Below, piece by piece: positions 40,346 to 50,930 of a stretch of 64,000 bases of DNA. Every line of letters starts with the position of its first letter. Within the stretch, counting starts at the first letter, position 1. The translations under genes and the position numbers were made by a program. The stretch comes from Chrysoperla carnea. Taxonomy: Eukaryota; Arthropoda; Insecta; Neuroptera; Chrysopidae. The notes beneath the pieces were generated by a model. That model searched no databases and was not told the origin of the DNA. It saw only the letters and a list, made by a program, of their open reading frames with translations. The stretch lies in assembly GCF_905475395.1 (NCBI RefSeq), contig NC_058341.1, positions 73,157,597 through 73,221,596 of the forward strand, written 5' to 3'.

Positions 40346-40565
40346 CATTTCCAAATTTGCAATCCTTACAATCCCACATAACAGCTGCATCTATTTTCTT
40401 AAATAAATTTTGGCAGAGAATTTTCTCTGCCTCTTCATCCACATGTACTGAATTAATCCCCTCATATGAGAGGATTGTCTCTATTCTCCTCCTCATTTCT
40501 CCTATTCTCATTTCATTTGACCATCCTACGAAAAACTTCAATTTCCAATATCCACTAATATACAA
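40329..40565 (-). pseudogene. Fragment of a small unknown protein
   Basis: Open frame of ~78 codons without an ATG start. The segment NEMRIGEMRRRIETILSYEG followed by DEEAEKIL...LFKKID...MW loosely aligns with the complete small protein at 63050-63358 (NVGTIQRLKNKIENILKKDG). Its 3' end is fused to the repeat at 40055-40345. Probably a truncated paralogue. Confidence 0.35.
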
Positions 40566-40711
40566 CCTCTCCTTTTCTTCTCCATTTTAAATAATTGTTA
40601 CTTCACTATATTTTTTATTTATAACATTGAATTTCAATTGTACACAGGACATTTTTGTAGTTATTTTATTTTCTTAAAAATAAGATAAAAAAATTTTAAC
40701 TTGTGCTAAAG

Positions 40712-40876
40712 ATGGAGCAAATTATTCAAGCTTGTATACTGCCTTATTTGGGATTGAATACTCCATTTTTTCAAAAAATTTTTTATGCTAAAAGTTTAAT
40801 TACCTATAAAAACATCTACACATTTTCAATTAAATACGATATCCGGGATTGTTATGTAAGGAAAAAATTCCATTAG
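40712..40876 (+). CDS. Possible 54-aa ORF or first exon
   Basis: ATG 40712 to TAG 40874-40876; a donor-like TAT|GTAAGG near the end could make it a first exon. No homologue in the window. The rest of 40877-41598 holds only AT-rich DNA and a T tract at ~41362-41382. Confidence 0.25.
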   Translation: MEQIIQACILPYLGLNTPFFQKIFYAKSLITYKNIYTFSIKYDIRDCYVRKKFH

Positions 40877-41610
40877 ATATAAAAGTAAATGTCAAAAAAA
40901 AGAATAATTTAATGGAGATAACTATACCCAAAAATAATAACATGCAAATCAATACATTTTAAAGAAAATTGTGCTTGACAGTTATAACTTGTGATAATAG
41001 TTATAACTTTGCATACTCATCTCATGAGAAAAAAAAGAAATTTTCAAGGTTGTTATACCATGCATATATATGAAATATACACGCTATACTAAGTTTAATC
41101 CCAAGTTTGTAACACTTAAAAATATTGACACTACAATAAAAATTTTGCTATAGGTGATCATAAAATTACCTAATTAGTTAATTATTTTGGTTAACACAAT
41201 CACTCAAAAACAAAAAAAAGAGATATCAAGACGAAATTTTCATACCATGCTTAGGACTGAAAAAGTGAGATCGAGTTCGTAAATGAGCAATTTGCTCATG
41301 GATCTTTAGGATCCATCTACTAACCCTTAGTGATAGAACAAAAGTGTAAATAAAAAAAAAATGTTTTTTTTTTTTTTTTTTTTAAACAAACAACTTTTGT
41401 TTGAAACATTTTGTTGCAAATATCACTGTTTACCTGTGAGGAGGTAAATTAGACGCAAATCATACAGTAGGTGTCAGATGTTAATCAATTAACTTAGTAA
41501 ATAGTTTGTAATCACTTGTTTAGTTTCAAAAATATTTATTAAATTTCATTCTGCATATAAATTACCTAATTAAACAAATATGTTTAAAAAATTTGTTGGA
41601 TATTATAGAT

Positions 41611-41830
41611 TGTGGCTATTTATACATACAGTATGTATACGCAATTGGCTATTTATACATACAGTATGTATACGCAATTGGCTATTTATACCTACAGTAT
41701 GTATACGCAATTGGCTATTTATACATACAGTATGTATACGCAATTGGCTATTTATACATACAGTATGTATACGCAATTGGCTATTTATACATACAATATG
41801 TATAAGAAATTGGCTATTTATAGTTACGTA
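41611..41830. repeat. Left terminal repeat: tandem 33-bp units
   Basis: Seven units starting GGCTATTTATACATAC from 41613 on. Each full unit contains a 19-bp palindrome (TATACATAC-A-GTATGTATA). As 33 is divisible by three and the unit has no stop, long repeat-coded frames appear in all three phases; they are not genes. Confidence 0.85.
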
Positions 41831-41995
41831 TATTCAAGTGATTCAAGTCAAGATAATTACCATATTATACATATGTACATTGAATAGATAATCGAAGTGC
41901 TAAATTGTGAATGACTTATTCTATAAAAGTGTTGCAAGGTATTAGCTGATTTTTTTAAATTAATTATATTTTTAATATTCTAACCTCACTTTTAG

Positions 41996-44196
41996 ATGAC
42001 AGAACAAATGTCCGTTAATGACAACAATGTTAGTGAACATACTTTAAATGTTGGTCAACATTTTAATGATTATGAACAGTTATCAAAGACTGTTAATGTA
42101 TTTTGTAAAGAGCATTATCATCCATTTGTTATTAGAACACGGTCTCAGAAACAAGTGCTGTACAAATGTTGTCATGGTATTAAGCAAAATTCAAAATGCC
42201 TGGGAAAACGTCCGAATCAACATTACTACTACAAGAATTGTAAAGCTCAAATTAATTTTTATAAAAGCAAAAATGAAAATTAACAAAACTATTACTAAAT
42301 CACAATCATACCGTTGGCAAAGAAGAATATAGTAACTACGGCAAAGCCAAAATTATGAATGAAAATGATTACGAAACAGCAACAGATTTAATCTTGTCTA
42401 GCGCCAAAGATGGAATGGTTGCTGCAGTTTTAAGTAAAAAAAGTGGGAAACAGTTTATAAGAAAGGATATACAAAATTTTCGAAACAAACTTTTTCCTTC
42501 ATGTACCGAAGTGGACCAAAATCATTTAATGGAATTCTTAGCGGAAATCGAAGAAAATGGTGGTATATACGCTATACAAAAAGATGCAGAAGAAGAAGTA
42601 GAATCATTATTTGTAGCCTCTTCGGCGATGGTTCTAAATTATAATAAATCTCAGTGTCCAGTGATACAAATAGATGTTTCCTTTGGATTTAATGTCGAAA
42701 ATTATAAAGTTTTGGGATTTTGCTACTATTCTAGCATAACCGACAAATCAGAATTTGCAGCTATAGGATTTATTGCTAAAGAAACATATTCCGCATTCAT
42801 ACATTGTATGAATGAATTTAAAAAAATTTGTAAGACCCACCCATCCGTTTTTTTAATTGACAAAGATTTCATCGAAATAAAAGCTATCAGAGACATTTTT
42901 TCTAGTGCAACCGTTTTACTTTGTAAATTTCATGTCATTAAATACATTAAAAGGCTAGTTTCTACTGCCTACAATTAACAAATTGATGAAAAAAACAAAA
43001 TATTGGATGCGTTCAAGAAATGTTTATATGCTCAATCATATAAAGAATACGAAGAGCAGAAAAAGAAATTCCTGGACATTTGCAAGTCTGTAAAAGTTTT
43101 TGCAGGAACAAAAGATAAATACGTGACTCTTGACGAGCAATTTCTTAAAAATTGGGACAGCTGTAAAGAAATGTGGGTACATTATTTTAGAAAACATTTA
43201 CCACTAATGGGAGATACGACAACAAACAGAATTGAACGATCATTTTGGACTCTTAAGCAATACATACAAACTAAATATCATAGTTTGCCGACAATTTATT
43301 TATGTATTAAAGAGCTTATAGACTTTATTGATTCAAGAATAAAGAATAAATTAGCCAAAAATAAACAAAAAGTTTTTAAAATTATGGATAACGATAATGA
43401 AATAAGAAAATTGCTGGAAGTATGTTCCGAAGTTCTCACAGAGACTGGAATGAAATTATTTCATAAACAATTAAAATTGTTTAAAACTTTAGAATCTAAA
43501 ATAAAAGTAATGGCTAATGGCATTGAGGAAAATCTTGAGACTGGAATATCGAAGATTTATAATACGTCGCTGGAAGCATGTTCATGTACATTTTGGAACT
43601 CTTTCAGTGCACCATGTAGGCATATTTTTATGTTAAGAAAATACAATAACTTAGATATTTTTTCAAAAACATGTTTCCATCCAAGATACATTACTTCAGT
43701 TGGAAATACAGAAAGTATTATGAATATGGATATCGATGATGAAGACACGAATGACGTAGACATTGATGATATAGACAAGGATGAATTCGATGGCTGTCAA
43801 AAAGTATTATCGGATCGAGAAAAATTCAATACAGCACTGACAGTAACAAAAAATATCGCAGATATTTTATCAAATTATGGAACTACAACCTTTAACAAAT
43901 ATATGAACGAACTAAAATTAATTGAAAAAAATGCTAGAAATGGGGTTTCTCTGTTTGAGAATGAGTATAGTGAACCTACAATTAGTTCAATAGAATTTGA
44001 GACAAGTAACTTAGTTGAAGGTGGAAGTTGCCAGGATAGCTTAGTTGGTACTGAAAGTCAGAACGAATCCGATACAAATCATCAATCAAATGAAAACCTA
44101 AAATTTAAAACAAAAATTAAGTCTAAAGGACGTCCGAAGAGAAAAACTAAACAGATTCAGTTTTACAAGAAGCAAATTAAAACACGAAATAAATAA
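41996..44196 (+). pseudogene. MULE transposase (zinc finger, DDE, SWIM), frameshift plus stop
   Basis: ATG 41996. N-terminal WRKY/FLYWCH-type zinc finger (CC..C....NC.A, with the HNH completing it after a +1 frameshift near 42283). The MULE catalytic domain lies in 42355-42978: QIDVSFGF (first Asp), GFCYYSSITDKSEFAAIGF, FLIDKDFIEIKAI (second Asp), LLCKFHVIKYIK. A TAA at 42976-42978 interrupts the same frame, which resumes at 42979 and holds TNRIERSFWTLKQY (likely Glu) and a SWIM finger (ACSCTFWNSFSAPCRHIFML, near 43575). The tail is basic (GRPKRKTKQ). Two lesions make this copy non-autonomous. Confidence 0.82.
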
Positions 44197-44309
44197 TAAA
44201 ATAAATACCCAAGTATATTGTAACAATAAACAATAAATAAAACAATATTTTTCTATAATTATGTAGTTTTTATTAAAATATTAATATCAATAAACTTTTT
44301 GGTTAGTTA

Positions 44310-44509
44310 GTACGTTATACGTAACTATAAATAGCCAATTTCTTATACATATTGTAACTATAAATAGCCAATTTCTTATACATATTGTATGTATAAATAG
44401 CCAATTGCGTATACATACTGTATGTATAAATAGCCAATTGCGTATACATACTGTATGTATATAAATAGCCAATTGCGTATACATACTGTATGTATAAATA
44501 GCCACATCC
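44310..44509. repeat. Right terminal repeat of the MULE: tandem 33-bp units
   Basis: Six inverted units (ATAAATAGCC cores), two with the outer variant TTTCTTATACATATTG that also occurs as the innermost left unit. Ends GCCACATCC at 44509. Confidence 0.82.
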
Positions 44510-44640
44510 GATATTATAACTAAAAAGCAGGTATATATTTTATCCATATGAGAGACGGTTATTGAAAATGATATAAATAAGTAGTATAAAATTTTAATCT
44601 TATTAGTTGTCAATTGTTTTTGAAAAGGCTCAGTTTTCAA

Positions 44641-45210
44641 ATGGAAAATATAACTTAGGTATGCTTTTATATAATTTTTTAATTGCTTTTTCTTTTCTGA
44701 TATTTTTTGTTTGTTCTGTTATTTTTTAATAGTTAGTCCCAGACTGGGAATGTGAAACAACCAATGATGCATTAATTCAAACTGCTATAGAGCTAAAGCA
44801 AGAATCCCACAGACTAGAAATTCTTGTTGCACCAAAAAATATTTCCAAACCTGCTGATGATTTTCCTATAATGGACATGGAAAATTATCTTCCATTAGAT
44901 TTAGATCTAGAATTTAACCCTTCCTCACTAAGCAATATATCTCTTGCGGAGTTGGAACCATTTATAAATTCCACCAACCAAAATTCATCAATATTTGAAC
45001 CTTTCATCGATCAATTCAATATTCAAATCCATCAACATATGATTCTCCTTTTAACCAATCTAAAGCACTCATATATCAACCATCGAGGCTTTCACATCGT
45101 AAAATATATTTAAAAAAAAACCTGTCTGCAAACCCAATAAACAAGCTACTGAGAAGAAGAAAAAATATCACAAAACAAAAATCAACACTGTTATAGATTT
45201 AACTAAATAA
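44641..45210 (+). pseudogene. Polinton leader protein (WxC..ELE family), broken copy
   Basis: Exon 1 44641-44658 ends in TAG where the others have Lys/Asn; intron 44659-44732 (GTATGC...AATAG); exon 2 from 44733 starts LVPDWECETTNDALIQTA. Then ENYLPLDLDLE and LAELEPFI, the two family motifs. The open part ends at 45113; in another frame the family C-terminus NTVIDLTK (a SUMO-interaction-like motif) and a stop follow near 45190-45210, then a polB start exon remnant (MILKRSAKDA, 45214-45236) without polB behind it. Confidence 0.6.
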
Positions 45211-45284
45211 AAAATGATTTTGAAAAGAAGCGCCAAAGATGCGGCTATAATTTGAAAAAATTTTCTCATCAATTTTTGTTATCT

Positions 45285-45527
45285 TTTACAACATTTTGTG
45301 ATGTTTTCATCAATTTTATAACATTTTTATCAATTTTATAACATTTTTATCAATTTTATAACATTTACGTCAATTTTTTTACTTTTTGTGAATTTTTTTA
45401 TGTTTTTCATAAATTTTATATGTTTTTAATAAAAATATCATCTAAATAAGGATTTTGTTTTACTTAATAACAACCTCTTTTTTAATTTGTTCAGATTATA
45501 TTTATTTTAAATAATAGTACAAAATTG
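45285..45527. repeat. Partner of the direct repeat at 40055-40345
   Basis: Contains three tandem ATCAATTTTATAACATTT units (two at 40.1 kb) and continues into the 3' end of the family A gene. Confidence 0.65.
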
Positions 45528-46175
45528 TTAATAATCAAGATAATAATTTAAGGTAAGAGGAGAAATTTGTAAATTTTTTTCTATAATGTCAGGATATTCC
45601 ATTAACAATTCCAATAAAAATTTTTTCAATAGTAGATTTTTTTCTTGTTCAATCACTGATGAAATATTTGGACTCCAATTCCCAAATTTTGCTTGTGAGT
45701 TTTCCTCCGCCAGGAATTTGTTTCTCACCATTTGCATATAACCAGGAATATTTAATGATTCCAAAATTGAAAATTGAAAGTCAATTATTTTTTCTACCTT
45801 AAACATTTTTTTAACTGTTTCATCGCCTAGAAAGATAGTAGAATTACTCGATGAAAATTTAATTATTTTCTTGTTATAACAATTATGAGGAGAAATAGTA
45901 ACATCACCAATTACAATATCCACCATAAAGTTATTTATATTATTTATATAATCCAAAATAATTTGTTGATTATTTAAGAGTTGTATCCATTGCGATTTAG
46001 TAAAATTTATAAATTGACCACGATGTGTTTTAATTTGAATTAAATTTGATAAATCAAAAGGTGAAATTCCAATAATAATAAATTTTGTTTCACATTTATT
46101 CAACTGAATTAAAGATTTTAATAATACATTTTTTTTCATATTTAGACAATATTGATCAACCTGCTTCTGAGCCAT
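45528..46175 (-). CDS. Polinton accessory protein family A, second copy, 215 aa
   Basis: ATG 46175, fully open, same length as the gene at 60-707. Conserved along the whole chain: QKQVDQY (3-9), ETKFIIIGI (~29-37), FINFTKSQW (~55-63), NKKIIKFSSS, FSILESLNIPGYM, VRNKF, KFGNW.P.ISS, KKFLLELL and LNYYL. Two independent intact copies with many amino-acid differences argue that the protein was under selection in the element. Divergent from the family B pseudogene next door. Confidence 0.68.
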   Translation of the reverse strand: MAQKQVDQYCLNMKKNVLLKSLIQLNKCETKFIIIGISPFDLSNLIQIKTHRGQFINFTKSQWIQLLNNQQIILDYINNINNFMVDIVIGDVTISPHNCYNKKIIKFSSSNSTIFLGDETVKKMFKVEKIIDFQFSILESLNIPGYMQMVRNKFLAEENSQAKFGNWSPNISSVIEQEKNLLLKKFLLELLMEYPDIIEKNLQISPLTLNYYLDY

Positions 46176-46394
46176 TGTTAACGTTTAACAGTTTCGCGAT
46201 GGTTACTAATTAATAATTTTTGAATTAAAAAGATGTAAATATATAGTGAACATGAAATCACTCCCACCATCTATTGAAATAATTTATTAATATGCAAAGG
46301 GATCTAGCTAAGCAACTACTTAGAGATTTATTTACTCAACTAGAGCCATCACATAGATAGAAATTAAAGAATTTTAATTATTTGTGTAAAAAAT

Positions 46395-46733
46395 ATGGAA
46401 AATATTTCTTGTTTAAAAATGTAAGTTGATTTGTAATATTATTTTTTATTTTATAAATTAAAAAAATATTTTTTCTAGAATTGAAGAAAATGATAGGAAA
46501 TTAAAAATTATGAAGTGGAATTATTGTTGTGAAATTATTAAAAAAATTCGAAAATATGAAACAATTTATGATTATGTTTTAAACCATCATCCATATTTAT
46601 TTTCAATGGAACGTTTAAATATTATTTCAATTTAATTAAAAAATATAACCCCACATTAAAAACAATAGAAGAACGAGATTTGGAAGAATTGTTATCACTA
46701 TATCACTTTTCATATCCAGAAGATAATGATGAT
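46395..46733 (+). pseudogene. Family B accessory gene, truncated copy
   Basis: Exon 1 46395-46420 (26 nt), intron 46421-46478, exon 2 from 46479. Matches 1087-1633 in structure and sequence. A 13-bp deletion after HHPYLFS (near 46603) shifts the frame. The gene is cut at 46733, where the terminal repeat of the next Polinton begins, so the Polinton probably inserted here. Confidence 0.7.
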
Positions 46734-47094
46734 AGTAGTAGGAAATTGCCATTTCTGGCGCAGCAGAGTCATTAACCCTAAGATCATTATGACGTCTGCC
46801 CCAACCTTGCCAGGTTATTGAACTTGTCTGGTGACGTAAATGTCTTGTCAGGTTATTGAACTTGTCTGGTGACGTAAATGTCTTGTTAGGCTATTGAACT
46901 TGTCTGATGACGTAAATGTCTGCCACACCCCCCAACCTTGTCTGGGAAGAAGGTTATTATCTAGTGACGTAATTATCTGACTCATTGTCTGGTGACGTAA
47001 TTACTTGGATCATTGTCCGGTTGCAAGGTTATAAACCTTGGTTAGTAACGTACGAGTATAAAGTTGGATTTTTTAAAAATTGTTATAACTTGAG

Positions 47095-47155
47095 TGAGAT
47101 TTGAACGCTAACCTTTTTTATGGAAGGCGAGTGCTGTAACCACTAAGCTATGAAG
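47095..47155 (-). repeat. tRNA-like sequence in the right arm
   Basis: Reverse complement of 12222-12285, with both box A (TAGCTTAGTGG) and box B (GTTCAAATC) kept. No closed cloverleaf. Confidence 0.5.
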
Positions 47156-47404
47156 TCAAATGACGAAGTAATAACAAAGTTTGTATTTAAAGAAACACAA
47201 AATTGTTATTGACTAATACCTGTTTTAAATGAAATAGTCATTTCGAGGTCACTTCAATATTTGGTTAAAAATTTTCCATTAAAATGATAATTTTTTATAT
47301 AGGATATAATAATAAATACTTAATTTATTAAATATTAATTAAATGAAAAAATTTACTATCCTGAAATTGAAAATTTATCGAAAACAAAGAGAAAAATCTT
47401 TTTA

Positions 47405-47875
47405 TTATTCTTCATATGAATGAAGAATTTTTAAGACATTTATTAACGCACAATTTTTGTTATGAAAAAAACATTTTGTTAATAATTTTTCATCAATATT
47501 ATTATATTTTTCCTCATTAAATTCCCATAAATGTTCAATGTTGTAAACAATAATATTGAATAAGTCTTCACACCATTTCGCTTTTTCTTCTCCCTTAACT
47601 AAAATTTTTCCATCCTCTTCTTTTAGTATATCACCAACAATTTTTCTAACATCTTTGAAATATACAGTTCCACTTTCCCATTTTAGTCCATGTTGGTATT
47701 TACTAATCCAGTTATTCGATGCTTGTGATTTTTTATTTAGACATTCCCATTTATAGGGAGGTTTGATTAGGAAATGTAGCATTTCCCTTCTATTTTTTAG
47801 AAGAGCCAACTCTTTTACTATAAAATTATTCTCTCCATCTTTAAACCCTTGTAAATCAATTATTGTTGAATTCAT
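47405..47875 (-). CDS. IIDLQGF-family accessory protein, intact 156 aa
   Basis: ATG 47875, the only complete open member of the family in the window. Order of blocks: STIIDLQGFKDGENNF (2-17), VKELALLKN (~20-28), FLIKPPYKWECL (~35-46), KSQASNNWISKYQHGLKWESG (two parts, ~48-68), VRKIVGDILKEEDGKILVKGEEKAKW (~74-99, two parts), an NIEHLWEF block, CFFHNKNCALINV and HSYEE at the end. No signal peptide or membrane segment. The fold is perhaps RNase-H-like, but no activity is assigned. It lies in the terminal repeat of a Polinton, pointing outward, divergent from the leader/polB unit. Confidence 0.7.
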   Translation of the reverse strand: MNSTIIDLQGFKDGENNFIVKELALLKNRREMLHFLIKPPYKWECLNKKSQASNNWISKYQHGLKWESGTVYFKDVRKIVGDILKEEDGKILVKGEEKAKWCEDLFNIIVYNIEHLWEFNEEKYNNIDEKLLTKCFFHNKNCALINVLKILHSYEE

Positions 47876-48234
47876 GTTTTTTTTTAAAAGTTATTCAAAT
47901 TAATTAATCTAGTTCCGAAAGGTATTTTAAAACTTAAAAAAAAATCTATAATTGTTGGTCTTACATACGTTTTACTATCCCTCAAATTGAATCATAAAAA
48001 ATTGTATATACTTAAAAAACATCTATTAGTTAGAATAACAGGAAGTATAAATAATTATTGATATACATACAATTTACTTAAAATTACCTTGACTAGTTCA
48101 TATAATCAAATATTTTACATACTATTTAAATCTAAGAAGTATTACGCATATATTCTTTCAAGGATATTTATTAACATTTAACATTTAAAAATTAAAAATT
48201 TTCCATCAAACATGTACGCACTATGTAAATTAAA

Positions 48235-48617
48235 CTTGATATAATAGTTGTTTTAAAAATTTTTTCATCAAAATTACTTTTTAAAAATGTACTTGACATT
48301 TAAAAAACAACTTATTCAAAGCTAATTATTTATATTAGGTATTAATTGTCGAGGATTAATATACGCATTAACTTAAAATTTTTCCATCAAAATAACTTTG
48401 TATAATTAATATACACGATATTTAAAAACATTTTTTTTTCAATACCTAAATTGTATTACACATTTATTCAAACTTAGATATTTATAGTATTACAATATAA
48501 AAAATATTTGATTAACCTTCAAGATTTAACTATAAATAAACACATTCTAATTCGTTTTGTTTATATGTTTCCAAGTGCTTATACAAGAGTGAACAAATAT
48601 CATTTTCTAAGTTGAAA
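48235..48617. other. AT-rich subterminal region with GATGGAAAAATTTTAA-type repeats
   Basis: No gene. On the minus strand, TTTTGATGGAAAAATTTTAA-like words occur near 48200, 48270 and 48380, and related words at 9610, 12130, 21309 and 47270. Probably the subterminal part of the Polinton and the leader promoter (an ATG follows at 48618). Confidence 0.4.
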
Positions 48618-49623
48618 ATGGAGATAACAAAAGTAAGTTTTTATTTATTTATTTATTTTTTAATTTTAATTTTTTTTATAGTCTATTCCAGATTGGGATT
48701 GTGACATAACAGATGAATTATTATATGATATAGCTTCAAAATTAGAAAGAGAGTATAAGACTAGAGATATAAAAATTATAGAAGATAAAGTTTTACATAA
48801 TACTTATATTCTTCTCTCAGAAAATTACCATAACATAGATTTAAATAGTAAATTCACTCCATCCATACCTTCAACATCTACATTAGATGATAACATAGAT
48901 TTAAATAGTAAATTCACTCCATCCGTACCTTCAACATCTACATTAGATGATAACATAGATTTAAATAGTAAATTCAACCCAAATATACCATCGACATCTG
49001 CATTAGATGATGACATAGATTTAAATAGTTATTTCAAGCCAAATATAGCATCCACATCTGCATTAGATGATGACATAGATTTAAATAGTAAATTCAACCC
49101 AAATATACCATCGACATCTGCATTAGATGATGACATAGATTTAAATAGTTATTTCAAGCCAAATATAGCATTCACATCTGCATTAGATGATGACATAGAT
49201 TTAAATAGTTATTTCAACCTAAATATAGCATCGACATCTGCATTAGATGATGATGATGATTCTCCAATAAATTCACTGCTTACAGAATTAGAAGCAATAT
49301 TATCTCAGTTTGAACATCAAGAAAAAAAACCATCTAAAACCAACCACTCAACCGAAAAGAAAAATTGAAGAAGAAAAACCAACCACTCATCAGATAAGAA
49401 AAATTGAAGAAGAAAAACCAACCACTCAACCGAAAGGAAAAATTCAGAAAAGAAAAATTCAGGGTAATAAACAATCAAATATAAAAACGTTTTTTACTCG
49501 AGATACATATAAAAAAAGAAAACACCGAGAAGAGACAATAGAAGATATAGTTGACCTAACAATAGAAGATATAATTGACTTAACAATAGAAAATGAAGAA
49601 GATCATATTAAAAAGAAGTCTTG
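48618..49623 (+). pseudogene. Polinton leader protein with 20-aa repeats, PIP-box and SUMO-interaction motifs; frameshifted
   Basis: Exon 1 48618-48632 (MEITK), intron 48633-48681, exon 2 starts SIPDWDCDITDELL. Seven 60-bp repeats (48829-49248) encode 20-residue units (DIDLNSKFNPNIPSTSALDD type). LLTELEAILSQF is the family ELE motif. After a run of eight A (49321-49330) the frame shifts; the second frame has repeated KIEEEKPTTQP units, a canonical PCNA-binding box QSNIKTFF (49472-49495) followed by KKRKHRE, and two SIM-like motifs (DIVDLT, DIIDLT) in acidic context. The stop at 49621 precedes the polB start exon. Confidence 0.6.
48829..49248 (+). repeat. Seven exact-period 60-bp tandem repeats in the leader gene
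   Basis: TTAAATAGT markers fall at 48841, 48901, 48961, 49021, 49081, 49141 and 49201. In frame with the leader gene, coding for an acidic, Ser/Asn-rich 20-residue unit. Units alternate between two variants (NSKF..P and NSYF.PNIA), suggesting expansion by two-unit steps. Confidence 0.85.
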
Positions 49624-50930
49624 AACAAGCAGGTGAGAAAACCTTTATTAATCATTTTTAAATTTTTATTAATATTTTTATGTATCCTAGGACTAACATC
49701 ATCAGATTCACCTCCAACAACTAAATCGAGAGTAAATGAAGATCCATCATCTAGCTGTGAACTACCACCACTTTCACCATCAAATGAAACAAAAACATGG
49801 GTAGCTATTAATTGTTTTAATAATCGAGTTTTTGCAGGACGCTTATTAAATTATGAAAACGTTTAAGATCTTTCAATGTTTTTTAAAAATAAAGAACAAC
49901 TAGTGCATGAAAAAATTAAAGAATACTCATCACTTCATACTCTAATTAAAATTTCTATTGGGATAAAATGTGATTTTATTATTAAAAAAAGCGATACAGA
50001 GGTTATAGACACGTTTCACCATGTATTAAAACTTCAAAAGTATGATCAAACAACTGATTTTACAAGTTGGTATAATGACTCTCGGATTGAACTTGATAAG
50101 AGAATAGAAGAATTCCAACAAAGAGGATCTAACGCAACTCTAGATAAAATTCTTTGTCTAGAATTAAATATTGCAAAATTTGATCCAATGAAGGGAGGAA
50201 CTTATATTTCCTTACCAAAATCAATTCAGGATAAAAAAGCTTGTATTAATATACAAAACAACGATGACTTTTGCTTTGCTTATTGCATTTTAGCATATTT
50301 TAACCCAGTAAAAAGTGATGCTTATAGAGTATCCTCAAAACTTTAGATAATTATATAATTTTGAGGGTATTGAGTTTCCAGTAAAACTGAGGGATATACC
50401 CAAATTTGAAAAAAATAATAACATTAGTTTTAATGTATATGGTCTTAGTGAAAAAAATTTAATTAATGGACCCCTTTATCTAACAAAAACGAAAAAAGAA
50501 CATCACATAAACCTACTGATGATTGGTGATAAAACTAAATTTCACTATGTTCTTATTCAAAATCTCTCCAGACTATGTTCAAGTCAATTTTCAAAAGATG
50601 GACACCAAAAATATTTCTGTGATAGATGTATCCAACATTTTAATATAAAAAAAAAAATATGAAGAACATTTAGAACTATGTGAATCCATTAATGGTGTTA
50701 AAGCCGATTTTCCTACAGGAAAGGATATAATATTAGAGTTCAAAAATTATAAGAATAAGCAATTTCAACCATTCTCGGTATATTCTGATTTCGAGTGTCT
50801 TCTTTCAAAAATTGAGGATGTTAACAATCCAAATTGTAATACCTCATATTTCCAACATCATATACCATATGCTGTAGCTATTAAAGTAGTGTGTTCATAT
50901 TACTCTACAAAAAATGCCTATTATTAGTTT
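49600..50930 (+). pseudogene. polB, N-terminal part only, decayed
   Basis: Start-exon remnant (ILKRSLEQAG) to 49632, phase-1 intron 49633-49690 (GTGAGA...CCTAG), then GLTSSDSPPTTK, WVAINCFNNRVFAGRL and, after an in-frame TAA near 49866, the HEKIKEYSSLHTLIKISIGIKC segment (cut here in two), AKFDPMKGGTYISLP and ACINIQNNDDFCFAYC (to 50346). Further frames keep FCDRC, and the exonuclease motif YSDFECLLS (~50785). The gene is truncated at ~50925, where it runs tail to tail into the integrase remnant; palm and fingers are missing. Confidence 0.75.

Larger units (their letters stand above)
41608..44509 (+). mobile_element. Mutator-like element (MULE), 2,902 bp, with perfect 9-bp target duplication
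   Basis: Flanked by GATATTATA on both sides (41599-41607 and 44510-44518), an exact 9-bp direct repeat as expected for MULEs. The ends start with G and carry inverted TGTGGCTATTTATAC; the terminal repeats are built of tandem 33-bp units. Inside is one plus-strand transposase gene with two inactivating lesions. The intact ends and exact target duplication show a recent insertion. Confidence 0.88.
46733..48234. repeat. Polinton terminal inverted repeat candidate (right arm)
   Basis: Inverted partner of 9584-12639. Outer end AGTAGTAGGAAATTGCC at 46733; inner end near 48234. It contains the iterons (46800-47050), the tRNA-like sequence and an intact IIDLQGF gene. Just inside it lie the leader gene and polB. 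Confidence 0.6.

Noticed and set aside
41580..41891. Three overlapping ORFs of repeating Tyr/Ile-rich peptides
   Set aside because: They are the 33-bp MULE terminal repeats read in all three phases; no independent coding evidence. The same applies to 44287-44640 on the minus strand.
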